Shown: positions 45,001 through 52,471 of the stretch, in pieces
How positions within the stretch are numbered: position 1 is the stretch's first letter
Layout of the letters: every line of letters begins with the position of its first letter
DNA from: a virus
Strand: one strand, 5' to 3'
DNA length: 61,722 nucleotides
Virus record (IMG/VR): IMGVR_UViG_3300017714_000006
Span: 1 to 61,722 of that record
Made by a program: the position numbers and the translations under genes
The notes under the pieces: model-generated
Seen by the model: only the letters and a program-made list of their open reading frames with translations
Told to the model about the DNA's origin: nothing
Database searches by the model: none

Positions 45001-47630
45001 TTAGTAATGCTTCAGTAGTAACAGATTCTATGGCAGTAGTTAGACACCAAAGTTCTAGAATTGTAAATAAAGACTTAGACAACATAACAGTTTATGATTA
45101 TGATAGCAATACACCTATACTTGATTTAGAATTGTATGACCCGCTACGTGGAATTATTCCTGGTGTAGCTGATGCAGAAATTGATATTAAGAGTGTTCAT
45201 GATGTAGCAATATATAATACATCTACAGAAGAAACATATGAAGCAGACGAAGATAACGCATGGGCAGAATCAGAAGTAGGTAAGAGATGGTGGGATACTA
45301 GTAAAGTTCGTTACTATGATTACGACCAAGGAGATATAAAAGATAAAGCAAGTAACTGGGCAAAGCAATTTGTAGGCAGTGAAGTTGTAATTTGGGAATG
45401 GACAAAAAGTTCTGTCGCACCAGATGATTATAACAAAGCTGTTGAAAGCAACAAAGTAATGTATGGAAACGTAGCATCAGGAACAGCATACGCTGAGTTT
45501 GATGCAGTTAAAAATCAAAACGAATACTACTACACACTACGTAGCGAATGGAATCCAAGCACTACCAAATATGATAGTGTTTATTATTTCTGGGTGCGTA
45601 ACAAAGAAACAATTGGTCACTCAAGCAAAAATATTATTACAAGCGAAGTAGAAAATATTATTACAGATCCAAGTGCAAATGGAATCTATTGGTTCTCAGT
45701 AGCTGACAATGATGCAATTATTGTTTCAGACATATGGGACTTTGTAAATAAAAAAGTTGTGTTACAATTAAACAAACAAGTTGATCACAATCACGCACAA
45801 TGGATATTAGTAGGTAAAGACACAGATGTAATACCTGACTATTGGTATACTGGATTAAAAAATAACTTATCACAAATTGATGAGAATACTTTACGTCTCC
45901 CAGATTATACAAATCACCCGTATGCAAGATACGGTGATGATAGAGCCAACAGACAAGCATGGTATGATGATATAGTTGCAGCAAGATTAAATGCACTTGA
46001 TATTATTAATAGACAACTTGTATCAGTAAACGTATACAATGACTTTAAAACTAAATTCTTAACAGCAGTTGCAAATTCAACTATTCCAGATGATAGTTGG
46101 GATTGGACAGACTTTGTTTCTCCATTGCATAACTATGCTAACACATTTGCAACAGTTGTAGAGAATATAGACGAATTAAACACATTAGATACAAATGAAT
46201 ACCAAACAGCAAGGATTCAAATAATCAACGATGATGATATTGACAGAACTGAATTTTATCTATATAGATATAAAGAATGGATCCTAACTAAAAAGAATAA
46301 CGCAACAATAAAATGGAACAAAGAAAGATTAGCTAAAACTTACACATGGGATATGGAACCATGGGATAGTTTAAATTGGGATAATACAGCTATAGCAGAT
46401 TGGTGGAAAGCTCTTGTAACAATGTTAAGAGATACACTGTTCTTAAATGAACATACTGTTAAGTTTAATAAATTCTTCTTTGGAATGATTGATTATGCAT
46501 TGTCTAGAACAAAACAAGTTGAGTGGGCAATGAAAACTTCTTATATACGATTAGAAGTTAAAAGTGATTTAGTAGAGAAAAAGAAATACAAAAAAGATAT
46601 TATGTCCTCAATTGAAGGATATGTAAATGAGGTTAAACCTTTCCATGTTAAGGTAAGTGACTCTGCTAGAACATTCAACAAACAAGAAGAAGTGTATTTT
46701 GAACTAGACGAAGATAATTTTAAAAGTATTACAATTAAGCATGAAGAAAAAGGCACAAACTTTAATGAGCTTGTGCTTAATGCTAACAACGAATTAGAAA
46801 AAACTATTACGTTGGCTAACAACGGAACTACAGTTTATACAATAGATAAAGCAGATGCAAACATGTTAGATTGGGATCATGTTGAAGTTAAAGATGGATC
46901 AACAGTATTAACTTCAGCAGTTGATTACTTCTTGATAGATCAAGTTATTAACTTTGTAACAGCACCAACTGGTATAGTAACTGTAGATGTTGCAGTCGAA
47001 GATGAAGCTCAAGTAATAGTATCAGGTGGCGTTGGTAATACTGCATATGATGATGACGATGGTGTTGATGGCTATGCAATTGTATCAGGTGGTAATGGAA
47101 GACAACCTGAACTGTATTCAAACACAACATACAGATCAACTGAAGCAGATATTAGGCCGCAAGAAACAGCAATAATTAAAGTGCAAACAAATAGATCAGG
47201 TTCAACTGATACAAATGAAACAAGAACATTTGCATATATGCTTGATATAAACAAATACCAGCATGTATATGGAATGGAAGATGCAAAAACATCTACACTG
47301 TCTGCACCGTTAACTGTAGGAGATACAACACTAACAGTAGCAGATGCAAGTAAATTTACAACAGCAGAATTAGTATTAGTTAACAATGAAATAATACAAG
47401 TTCAAAACGTTGGCGGTGTAATTTATATTAAAAAACGAGGACTAAACTTAACATTTGCAAATGCACATGCATCAGGAACAACTATTACTGATGTTACTAA
47501 TAATGCATTGCATTATGTAAATTCTTCAGCAGATAAGAAATTTAATGAAGATAACACTACAATATTAGACAGTTCAACTTCAGCAGAAGCTATTATGTTG
47601 AACAATATAGGAAAAGGAACTATACTATAG
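36081..47630 (+). CDS. Giant baseplate wedge-type protein (3849 aa), gp7-like position
   Basis: A single uninterrupted frame of 11.5 kb directly after gp6, where T4 has gp7 (1032 aa). It starts MAKKKAGSYKTPNTKASNLL and has a few conserved-looking blocks such as FVNYTNYAWVDQMPIYESI (about 129), WDWDNKCPVTSAGV (about 1415) and NEVKPFHVKVSDSARTFN (about 3515). Much of the middle is repeated beta modules, including TDWTISGQDITFTNP and THYSISGQTLTFTSG (about 2410-2500), similar to modules in the 527-aa fibre protein. The C-terminus resembles an attachment domain (TLTVADASKFTTAELVLVNN). It probably forms the outer wedge and may fuse wedge and fibre-support functions. Close homology to gp7 was not established. 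Confidence 0.75.
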   Translation: MAKKKAGSYKTPNTKASNLLPSVFNTDVNKKWLDSTLDQMISKGNLKNVEGFIGDKSGKNRFKEDIYLDNTDISPAIVVTDKDKKVTNSITMSDIANAININFSEYNYNTAYATKSYSYRPPINVDKFVNYTNYAWVDQMPIYESIRTLDAATVGSVTSGSSYPASPSHGDYFALNDGVNTKTYQWDNVVKTWQPSGDTGSIYSNNGNNAGFTTVVNPVDLSAGQLAYAIVDNNNTFVMEDQMLIKFVGDGWHSDAHKRTYLVSGTGRNIKLIEVYSWVDNSTRYPDTTKTTVTVGGIWDKSKVFTVQPNKESKIYSVDGQIGVASMLARYNATDDTRLPVFDGFIFPSEESNKSAWMTDELIMFADEWTQQDSTPMDATDYHKIFYTQRDSVTGDITITKLVDARILGSNQKIEQFIVPGTSESVLAKYKDRLSGFDILNWDKSTVVFAEKDYQVMETDSPYRTAWSRNNKWTAVETLIKINELIYGGINLKQLTDTKYIAKRPIMEFDGKLNLYNWADIDTNLGDSQWAGVINTMVKPTGSYIPTSLPGGKYGFNLTDIELKEEQRIAFSEGTFASKTWQVSSNIITYNGIEYNELTADITLQPNYCAYVRESLPDSEDKKWNNSDVWFNGTVWSTGQQRVKVNQMPLFKLYTTSGQRLESLEGAKFTGSRIFNYKIGTSTVDPELGIGLSYKDINGIGEYQFENYLFTEPHFQSITSQFNKDTNYHRQILGQKLFKVNNKLTNLYKQSEEIGGAETLVTHDVVTSNADFTINVGHSSWRTDRRVVLHQQDKRCVVTELQNGVYLDKTNVDHTNIYVGKNIPVVFNNLLETGDVKFKTVAGVDIETTPQAGVTVTRSGNDITLALTTYSSKIIIDPVDATLTNDYTIIPLDNYDSIQHTVEVNGKQLSPNNYTINADTIVIPASVGLQKDDIVDLKYFSNNNTNITTNSSLPNTLKHNANNEVIETFTMSETMAHWQSIISSTPGFEGDILGTNNYEALNKQHYFGGEIFIHNDLSIVHDALYSNDTVNVTDALRTSGEDWDNFRNRFRAQVARLNERKNYLTVRELVDDAIESITITRSGGDLFRTSNMVYKTPVRVEEFIHADGDTVLPRIFLKDSIHSDDNIQDHVYVYISDNVSGTLTTRLAIKDIDYIQSGNLIEFIYQPIAMPNKGYPKITVYKRHMDDICYVPPSLTKLKLAPGWSPEVDTTNNILTGHDGTQWELKSTAELFNMTDANFDVVNACQFELEKRIYTGLVISDTINTDDESVESLQYGMVSKFTPSATRETWYTLETINDLLSKSFAQWKAKNKREDTEVVYSLADVDTWNFSSMGSALGADIPGQWKGAYKILFGTSTPDKTPWHMLGYAFKPTWWDSTYSWTNATKRAALIKALKRGLVAPGRQDIEWANHLWDWDNKCPVTSAGVLETITTVLGTPQDIDKAKRFEFGDHAGLEAEWRASGSGQASTIDAIVKLNPTKASSIFYSPSVKVNTKEIDYLGKDDLEIYTTSSIPTPGKVYGRSIVDVEVTAIALFDTNTFVKLVGPDGSTEADITLSFDTRPGVYTPNETRRHVIGASVSHRGRNLTTLPAIYTGFDNSQVATSTFKFKTKEVEYVASGIAQSLYNHTLRNNLDYNIDNLHTKVDTRLGTQLRGFSSKHLLEFKTQTYDETKHTLGESDFELSMYKSTPINIAIASEITVEYLAPGWKISGNGYGKQEFNFFAPDNTNSTSYTNVEVESVEIKKYKKFAPTHSILEYNAILNKIQDTYSFIRGYYAYLESIGFEFPYSGDSVAVEFVKWALTNPSTTKTFDLGSNFKFKPIHGSVVELNTGVFKENTITDTKGITVESDNLLVSRTEDVLSLETKDKTIIGSAGFVVVEYEHIALLNDKTTFGVVVHDDIKNINQYKIAFRGLITDKWDGNKRAPGYLVFDDKVVENFDSSVQSVDDYYKTDGIDFNPTIRKLEDITIGNSNNELTISENEFDSITKRNYFQGLIKQRGTSSAFDKIERKFITDKLDIKVHEQYMLSRSYFGNTDRLDAIEFTLDNNTFETSPQAIKFNNFTGSETVYNDVLVYPQGDSRFVNPVKTVNAVSLAVGKTYQIKSLGTTSQNDWNFLAGTSGVTYVSGDTFTAVKTNENITGTGTATTGTSFSTQPITEVDISNLTAGALLDTEAKYKTNLLSEIGNVYNKLEDYAIIETWANNKSYKKSNIVRYQGGLYQCIPDSTTVSTVSENISITGNNTNPTWPSGTIVSIDGAVFPISKEVQEKQPIPVTGTVLNPVITGATSSTNTLIIDGQSVTLSKLAGVNVLTGVPASKTGIVPGPAFNSNNGFVTDKQLVINGITVDFDTTPPDVIENFIGDNLGITPSDATENITGVAAQQTYTIPNTTLSGSTYSVSGITVDGTAYAETTDWTISGQDITFTNPTFAGSEAIVVTMTHVTVVDLKDTFTIAQGIVGTAYTVQSVTVGGTTQTDPTHYSISGQTLTFTSGNEPADGASIVVTIEHTPLSMTTAEIVTKINDTMVANGISITEPTGTPYVANDAIQADLIGSRLRIRYWATSTDQSSNDSKLILGSSINGTNEILGFVTNPTASLVGLIEEQQEQDLTLDDIVTLITNTSNLGHITATNDSGYLKLVSGANLTPAQRRTTLTVEGTQRATVGLPLSTAVTTSPVTEPVDLTTAVSLITTGLADPVAAGGSGNAVTGVSVLGTGNALTIASTNPILTLANPGDVFLNNAGISSYGVISLVSDSSQLNTFVPSEWTNISHTDPALFNVWVANDSDYEIDGIVGNNSIAVDTKHYGWNVFQVQSRGLYTADLQNNPTDPLTKDEPCGICAGSMTADGNDAQVTVNANHGLAVGDYVMLLNTTTTPNIDGIHKVTKIGSSTEFYIDQYIDKCGSSSSVMTLRSTRFSTIEHRDAALKSIHWNIPPNTLVFTDEDTNQKTSINVFESVYPVAGGSTLTGAGYLNGYLYNEAVSNASVVTDSMAVVRHQSSRIVNKDLDNITVYDYDSNTPILDLELYDPLRGIIPGVADAEIDIKSVHDVAIYNTSTEETYEADEDNAWAESEVGKRWWDTSKVRYYDYDQGDIKDKASNWAKQFVGSEVVIWEWTKSSVAPDDYNKAVESNKVMYGNVASGTAYAEFDAVKNQNEYYYTLRSEWNPSTTKYDSVYYFWVRNKETIGHSSKNIITSEVENIITDPSANGIYWFSVADNDAIIVSDIWDFVNKKVVLQLNKQVDHNHAQWILVGKDTDVIPDYWYTGLKNNLSQIDENTLRLPDYTNHPYARYGDDRANRQAWYDDIVAARLNALDIINRQLVSVNVYNDFKTKFLTAVANSTIPDDSWDWTDFVSPLHNYANTFATVVENIDELNTLDTNEYQTARIQIINDDDIDRTEFYLYRYKEWILTKKNNATIKWNKERLAKTYTWDMEPWDSLNWDNTAIADWWKALVTMLRDTLFLNEHTVKFNKFFFGMIDYALSRTKQVEWAMKTSYIRLEVKSDLVEKKKYKKDIMSSIEGYVNEVKPFHVKVSDSARTFNKQEEVYFELDEDNFKSITIKHEEKGTNFNELVLNANNELEKTITLANNGTTVYTIDKADANMLDWDHVEVKDGSTVLTSAVDYFLIDQVINFVTAPTGIVTVDVAVEDEAQVIVSGGVGNTAYDDDDGVDGYAIVSGGNGRQPELYSNTTYRSTEADIRPQETAIIKVQTNRSGSTDTNETRTFAYMLDINKYQHVYGMEDAKTSTLSAPLTVGDTTLTVADASKFTTAELVLVNNEIIQVQNVGGVIYIKKRGLNLTFANAHASGTTITDVTNNALHYVNSSADKKFNEDNTTILDSSTSAEAIMLNNIGKGTIL

Positions 47631-47649
47631 AACCAAGAATTCTAATTGG

Positions 47650-47657
47650 CATAAATA
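47650..47657 (+). promoter_or_regulatory. Late promoter box CATAAATA
   Basis: CATAAATA with predicted start near 47663 and a 20-base leader that contains AAGGAG (47664-47669) before the ATG at 47683. Confidence 0.6.
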
Positions 47658-47682
47658 GTATATAAGGAGTAGGCGAACAGCA

Positions 47683-48279
47683 ATGAAAAATAATTATAAC
47701 GAACAAACAGATATTTCAGTAGACGGTCATTGTTTAATCAAAGACTTTGATACAGGTGAAGTATTACTAGACAAACATAATGCTATCAACTTTCAAAACT
47801 TTGCTTTTGCAGTTGCAAATCTATTAGCAAACAAATCTGTAAGCGGTAATCAGTTTTTTATTAATAGAATTGCGTTTGGTTACGGAGGCACAACAGTTGA
47901 TGCCAACGGTAACATTACTTACAGAAGTCCAAAAGTAGATGGAGTAAATGGTGGATTATATAATCCATTGTTAGACAATGCAACACCACCTGCTGCATAT
48001 CTAAAAGCAGTAGAGAGTATAGAGTTAGTAGATGCTGAAAGCAATCCATATTCAGACATAACTGTAAAGGTTATACTTGATTACGATGAACCTACAACAG
48101 CACCTACACTAGACAATGCACAAAATTTTGAAACACCAAGCGAATGGGTTATTGATGAATTAGCATTAGTAACTGAAACTGGTGACTTTCTAACACATTT
48201 GGTTTTCCATCCTATACAAAAATCAAAGAATCGTAAAATAGAAATTCTGTATTCACTTAGAATCAGAGCAGGAGTATAA
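47683..48279 (+). CDS. Tail/baseplate structural protein, 198 aa
   Basis: Starts MKNNYNEQTDISVDGHCLIK; ALVTETGDFLTHLVFHPIQK then SKNRKIEILYSLRIRAG at the C-terminus resembles phage tail proteins with a terminal beta-sandwich. The N-terminal LIKDFDTGEVLLDKHNAINF resembles the start of collar or fibre-attachment proteins. First gene after the giant wedge gene, with its own late box. No definite T4 counterpart is recognised (positions of gp8-gp10 are expected here). Confidence 0.6.
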   Translation: MKNNYNEQTDISVDGHCLIKDFDTGEVLLDKHNAINFQNFAFAVANLLANKSVSGNQFFINRIAFGYGGTTVDANGNITYRSPKVDGVNGGLYNPLLDNATPPAAYLKAVESIELVDAESNPYSDITVKVILDYDEPTTAPTLDNAQNFETPSEWVIDELALVTETGDFLTHLVFHPIQKSKNRKIEILYSLRIRAGV

Positions 48280-48282
48280 AAA

Positions 48283-49185
48283 ATGTCATATACAATTAAT
48301 AAATTAGGCGCTTCGGATATAACAGTAGAATACGGTACCCTTAATACAGAAACCAGCCTACAACTTGTTGGTAAAGATTATTTTGGATACGGTGAAGCAA
48401 TTGCTCAAAACTTTGTTGATCTACTAGAAAATTTTGCAAGCGACAACACAAGTACCGGCCCATCAAATCCAATAGCAGGTCAGCTATGGTATCATAAAGA
48501 TGTAGATACACTTAAAGTTTATGATGGAGTTAAATGGAGCGGAACAACATTCAATCAAGAAACAATATTAGATAACGGATCAACAGAACATGATTGTTTT
48601 GTAGTTAAAGCAAACAGTGTGCCAGTTGCTATATTCTCAAGTGATGCTGAATTTATAATTCATTCATCAGAAACACAATACCATGGAGACATAGCAGGCG
48701 GACTAAACAAATTTCCAGATAATAAAATCCATAAAGGATTAACACTGGGTAAAGATATGAAAATGCACGGAACGGCAACTGAAGCAGAATACGCCGACCT
48801 TGCAGAACTTTACACAAGTGATGCAGAGTATGAAGCAGGCACCGTTGTTAAAATTGGCGGCGAAGCTGAAGTAACACAGACAACAATTGAGTATTGTCCA
48901 GAAGTATTTGGTGTAGTATCTACTAACCCAGCATACTTAATGAATAGTGCTGCAGAAGGACTAACAGTGCCAGTTGCACTAGAAGGAAGAGTTCCTTGTA
49001 AAGTTATGGGCGAAGTTCATAAAGGACAACGTCTTATTTCAAGTGATGAACCAGGTGTAGCTAGAGCAGTATCAGACTATGAAAAAGAAGTAGGCATGGA
49101 TTGGTTCCGTGTTGTTGGTCGTGCATTAGAAAATAAAGATACGCTAGGTATTGGATTAGTTGAAATTGTAGTTGGAGTAAAGTAA
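48283..49185 (+). CDS. Tail fibre-like structural protein, 300 aa
   Basis: Residues about 60-85 contain GPSNPIAGQLWYHKDVDTLK then VYDGVKWSG, the repeat unit common in structural proteins of marine T4-like phages. The C-terminal half (EAEYADLAELYTSDAEYEAG, VVKIGGEAEV, FGVVSTNPAYLMNS, GRVPCKVMGEVHKGQRLISS) resembles a peptidase-G2/intramolecular-chaperone-like domain that ends many fibres. It begins three bases after the preceding stop in a late operon. Fibre or wedge-pin function is inferred. Confidence 0.65.
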   Translation: MSYTINKLGASDITVEYGTLNTETSLQLVGKDYFGYGEAIAQNFVDLLENFASDNTSTGPSNPIAGQLWYHKDVDTLKVYDGVKWSGTTFNQETILDNGSTEHDCFVVKANSVPVAIFSSDAEFIIHSSETQYHGDIAGGLNKFPDNKIHKGLTLGKDMKMHGTATEAEYADLAELYTSDAEYEAGTVVKIGGEAEVTQTTIEYCPEVFGVVSTNPAYLMNSAAEGLTVPVALEGRVPCKVMGEVHKGQRLISSDEPGVARAVSDYEKEVGMDWFRVVGRALENKDTLGIGLVEIVVGVK

Positions 49186-49186
49186 T

Positions 49187-50317
49187 ATGCCGACTATCCC
49201 TATCGAAACGGGTAATACGATTACTGCCGAACAGTTCAATGAACTTGTTACGCTATACAATGTATATTGGCATGATTCAGTTAATGGAGGATACTCGTTT
49301 GATGCAAATCATAATACCACAAATGATGATAGACGCAAAGGATGGGGACAAGCACCAGTAAATATTTCAAATAGTTTACAAGTCAACCAAGACGAACTTA
49401 TTACAGCAGAACATACTAACTATTTAATTTCACAAATAAACGCAGGCTTGTGGCATATGTCAGAGACTGTAAGTGATCTAGTCATACATAAAGCTCCATC
49501 AATGGCTATAGCGGCACAAGTATATAAAGACCTTGTAACTTTATACAATACTAAATTTAGTCCTAATCATCTAGTATGTGTTCCTACATCAAAAAGTATT
49601 ACAACAAATGTGCTTAGTGTTACTAATCCTAGTTCATCTACATGGACAGATGATTTATATTGCGAGAACGTATTTCAATTTGATAATTATAATGAAGCAA
49701 GACATTTCTTTAACAGTGGCGGAGAGCTACTAGTTGATATGTCAAGTTCAAGTGGCGGAACAAGTGATCCATCTCTAGTGTGGAGTTCATTCTTTGATGA
49801 TATGGGTATTATTCGAATAGGCGCCATATCAGCAACAAACGATGGAGATGGAGAAGGTGATGCTCCATTTAATAGTTTAGGTGGTAACACCAAAGGATTT
49901 TACAGTATAAACTTTACTTCTGGAAACTATGAACCAGTGTATGATGTAGCTGCTGATGACAGAACAACAAGTGGCGGCAGTCCTAACCCAGCTTTCTCTG
50001 ATTATAATCAGCGTAGGTTTAGAATATTACTAAAGGGCGAAGACTTATCACCAATCTTTAAAGTGCATTTAAAAATACAACTTATTGAAGACAGAGATGA
50101 TGATAGCACTCAAGCTCCAATTGATACTAACATTGTTGCAGAATTTGGATATGCACAACCATTAGATACACCAACTGCCCAAGAAGCAATTGACAATGAT
50201 AGTTTCTCTCCTAAAACAGGAATAAATTTTAAATTTGTGGAACGTGAAGTTCCTGGTATCGTAGCCACAGTCGGTTGGACTGCTACAGACACTGGACTAC
50301 CAGACGGCGACGGCTAA
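49187..50317 (+). CDS. Virion structural protein, 376 aa
   Basis: Begins MPTIPIETGNTITAEQFNEL; the N-terminal third repeats the ITAEQFN / ITAEHTN pattern (residues 12-18 and about 72-78), suggesting a duplicated small domain. The middle is Ser/Asn/Thr-rich beta (LVWSSFFDDMGIIRIGAISA). No family recognised. Its place at the end of the late structural operon, before a new promoter region, suggests a virion component. Confidence 0.55.
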   Translation: MPTIPIETGNTITAEQFNELVTLYNVYWHDSVNGGYSFDANHNTTNDDRRKGWGQAPVNISNSLQVNQDELITAEHTNYLISQINAGLWHMSETVSDLVIHKAPSMAIAAQVYKDLVTLYNTKFSPNHLVCVPTSKSITTNVLSVTNPSSSTWTDDLYCENVFQFDNYNEARHFFNSGGELLVDMSSSSGGTSDPSLVWSSFFDDMGIIRIGAISATNDGDGEGDAPFNSLGGNTKGFYSINFTSGNYEPVYDVAADDRTTSGGSPNPAFSDYNQRRFRILLKGEDLSPIFKVHLKIQLIEDRDDDSTQAPIDTNIVAEFGYAQPLDTPTAQEAIDNDSFSPKTGINFKFVEREVPGIVATVGWTATDTGLPDGDG

Positions 50318-50319
50318 AA

Positions 50320-50337
50320 CAAGTATATAAATACTTG
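50320..50337. promoter_or_regulatory. Perfect 7+7 palindrome overlapping the late box and the -35 of the accessory-module promoter
   Basis: CAAGTAT, ATAA, ATACTTG. It contains the exact late box TATAAATA (50326-50333), and its last three bases are the TTG of the TTGACA -35. Its symmetry suits a dimeric repressor or a structured DNA element. It may alternatively act as a small hairpin. Confidence 0.55.
50326..50333 (+). promoter_or_regulatory. Exact T4 late promoter box TATAAATA
   Basis: Complete match to the T4 late consensus, predicted start near 50339, 50 bases before the ATG of the first accessory-module gene. Confidence 0.75.
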
Positions 50338-50363
50338 ACAAAAACCCCAATCTAAAGTATTAT
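50335..50363 (+). promoter_or_regulatory. Near-consensus sigma-70 promoter of the accessory module
   Basis: TTGACA (50335-50340), a 17-base spacer, TATTAT (50358-50363): 11 of 12 consensus bases at ideal spacing. The start would be near 50370, just before AGGAG and the ATG at 50389. The tandem late box upstream allows expression both early and late. Confidence 0.8.
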
Positions 50364-50388
50364 AGTATATAAACTAGGAGAATTTTCT

Positions 50389-50739
50389 ATGGACGAACGT
50401 CTAGAGAAGGCGTTAGAGTTTAGCAATTACACTCTAACCCTTAATAATCAGAAGCAAAATATTAAAAATAGAGTAGCACAACTACAACTAGTGCATTACA
50501 ACGGAGGCGTATTTGTAGCAAATCAAGAAACTATTTCGTTTGTAAAAACAATGATTGATCTTGATAAAACTGTTGATGGTGTTATAATTGATTCAAAAGA
50601 TAATCCAATAAGAGTAAAAGACTACAAAGATCTACTTGAGAAACTTGTTGATGCATATGTTAGTGCCTCACAAGAATATGCAGTAGAATATGATAAGCTA
50701 CGAAAGTCTAGAAGCATTAAATCAATAATGGATTGGTAA
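50389..50739 (+). CDS. Small helical protein, 116 aa, first gene of the accessory module
   Basis: Begins MDERLEKALEFSNYTLTLNN; Gln/Asn/Lys-rich helices with KNRVAQLQLVHYNGGVFVAN. Small helical proteins of this kind occur near structural genes in marine T4-like phages, but I recognise no function. AGGAG lies before the ATG. It abuts the next gene with no gap. Confidence 0.6.
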   Translation: MDERLEKALEFSNYTLTLNNQKQNIKNRVAQLQLVHYNGGVFVANQETISFVKTMIDLDKTVDGVIIDSKDNPIRVKDYKDLLEKLVDAYVSASQEYAVEYDKLRKSRSIKSIMDW

Positions 50740-51636
50740 ATGCCTGAACACAAAGACAAACAAGGTGTATGTTTCTTTGTCTACAACAATGAAGAATTAG
50801 ATTATGTAGACTTAGCCATGCTGGCAGCTAGATATGTTAAAGAGTATCTAAAACTTCCTGTATGTATAATTACAGATGAAGGCACACATGGTTGGCTTAA
50901 ACAATCACAATCACAAGAAGATATTGATAAGTTTGTTGACTATATAAAAATAACCACCGACGAACTTAAACCAAATATACGTAGACACTACGACAGTCCG
51001 TATACAGAATTTAAAGCACAATTTAGTAACAGTAACAAGCATAAGATATGGGAATACAGCCCATTTGAACAAACGTTATTACTAGACACAGATTACATTG
51101 TCAAAAATAGTTTCCTATTAAAGAGTTTTGAATATGATGGTGTAGCAATGTTTAATAATGCATTAAGTATTAGAAACGATAAACCTCATCAAAACGAAAT
51201 ACTGTTATACGATCAAGGAATTAAAATGTGGTGGAGCACCGTTGTGTATTTTGATCGCAGTGACTTCAGTAAAATGTTTTTTGACTTATGGGCTCATATA
51301 GCAGACAACTATCAGTTTTATCAATTCCTATATAACTTTCCGGGTAATTTATTTCGCACAGACTATTGTGTAAGCATAGCAGTGCATATTCTCAGTGGCA
51401 TGGAGCAATCAAATATTATACATAACTATGATGACGAACCTATGTATTTTGTTTCGCAACGAGATAATGTTATTGATGCAAACAATATACAAGACTGGAT
51501 ATGTTTAGGTAACAGTTCAACTGAAAGCTGGAAGGACATTCTTATAAAACACAGCAACTTAGATTTACATGTAATGAACAAACGTGCTTTGTTAAGAGTA
51601 AAACCAAAACTTGTGGAGCATTTTAATGCCAGATAA
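50740..51636 (+). CDS. Glycosyltransferase-like protein 1 (GT-A, GT8/GT32-like)
   Basis: 298 residues. VCFFVYNNEELDYVDLAML at the N-terminus is a nucleotide-sugar-binding type start, and QTLLLDTDYI has the DxD motif (D116-T-D118) that binds the metal and UDP/GDP-sugar. WWSTVVYFDRSD and the following aromatic segment look like the acceptor side. The product would add a sugar to a lipid, protein or carrier-bound acceptor; donor and acceptor are unknown. Overlaps the next gene by 11 bases. Catalytic activity is not certain, as GT-A-like proteins in phages are often diverged. Confidence 0.6.
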   Translation: MPEHKDKQGVCFFVYNNEELDYVDLAMLAARYVKEYLKLPVCIITDEGTHGWLKQSQSQEDIDKFVDYIKITTDELKPNIRRHYDSPYTEFKAQFSNSNKHKIWEYSPFEQTLLLDTDYIVKNSFLLKSFEYDGVAMFNNALSIRNDKPHQNEILLYDQGIKMWWSTVVYFDRSDFSKMFFDLWAHIADNYQFYQFLYNFPGNLFRTDYCVSIAVHILSGMEQSNIIHNYDDEPMYFVSQRDNVIDANNIQDWICLGNSSTESWKDILIKHSNLDLHVMNKRALLRVKPKLVEHFNAR

Positions 51637-52471
51637 TATTGCACAAAATGGTTATGTAATAATTGCAGTCAACCCAACTGAATATAGACAAGCACAATGT
51701 TGTGCTTTCTCAATCAAAAGTAAAATGCCTGATGCAAGTGTTACATTAGTAGTAGGCAAACAAAGTAAAGTTCAACAAAAGTTTCTTGAAGGGTTTGATG
51801 CAATTACTGAATTACCATTTACTGTTGCTACAAATTGTAGACAGAATGACTGGCAGTTGTATTGGGCAAGCCCATATGAGAACACAATTGCTATAGATTG
51901 TAGCACATTGGTTAAAACTGATCTAACTAGTGCATGGGATTATTTAATTGATCATTGCAGTATTGCATTTCCTAATTCAATTACTAACATGCGTAAAGAT
52001 CAAATATATCCATTATATAAAAAACATTTAGAAAAAGATTATAACTTAGATGTAATTTACAGCGGTATATTCTTTTTTAAGAAAGATGAAATTGCTCTTA
52101 GACATTTCAAAATGGCAGATATTTATTTTCAATATTGGACTGATGTATGTAGCAAATATTTAAAACCAGAACACATACCAGATTTCTTTGACGCAGACAT
52201 AATGCACACACTAGTAGCTGATCATACTAATGGAGATGTAGTAACTATACCTAAGATATTAAGTTACATTGATATGAGAAACAGTGCAGGCAACACACTA
52301 AACAAAGTTAATAAGTGGACTGATAAACTTACTGTATGGCCAAGTAATGCAGGAAAGATAAAAATACAAAACTATGCAATCAATGATGTTCTATACTATC
52401 ATGAAGAAGAGTTTTTAACACAAGAAATATTCAATGAGCAACAGCATCACTACAACAACATCACAAAGTAA
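51626..52471 (+). CDS. Glycosyltransferase-like protein 2
   Basis: 281 residues from the ATG at 51626 (GGAG 8 bases upstream; a TTG five codons earlier is less likely). YVIIAVNPTEYRQAQCCAFS (10-29) and ENTIAIDCSTLVKTDL (85-100) follow the plan of the preceding protein, but DxD is replaced by D91-C-S. It is probably a diverged relative. It overlaps the next gene by 38 bases, which is unusually long. Confidence 0.55.
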   Translation: MPDNIAQNGYVIIAVNPTEYRQAQCCAFSIKSKMPDASVTLVVGKQSKVQQKFLEGFDAITELPFTVATNCRQNDWQLYWASPYENTIAIDCSTLVKTDLTSAWDYLIDHCSIAFPNSITNMRKDQIYPLYKKHLEKDYNLDVIYSGIFFFKKDEIALRHFKMADIYFQYWTDVCSKYLKPEHIPDFFDADIMHTLVADHTNGDVVTIPKILSYIDMRNSAGNTLNKVNKWTDKLTVWPSNAGKIKIQNYAINDVLYYHEEEFLTQEIFNEQQHHYNNITK

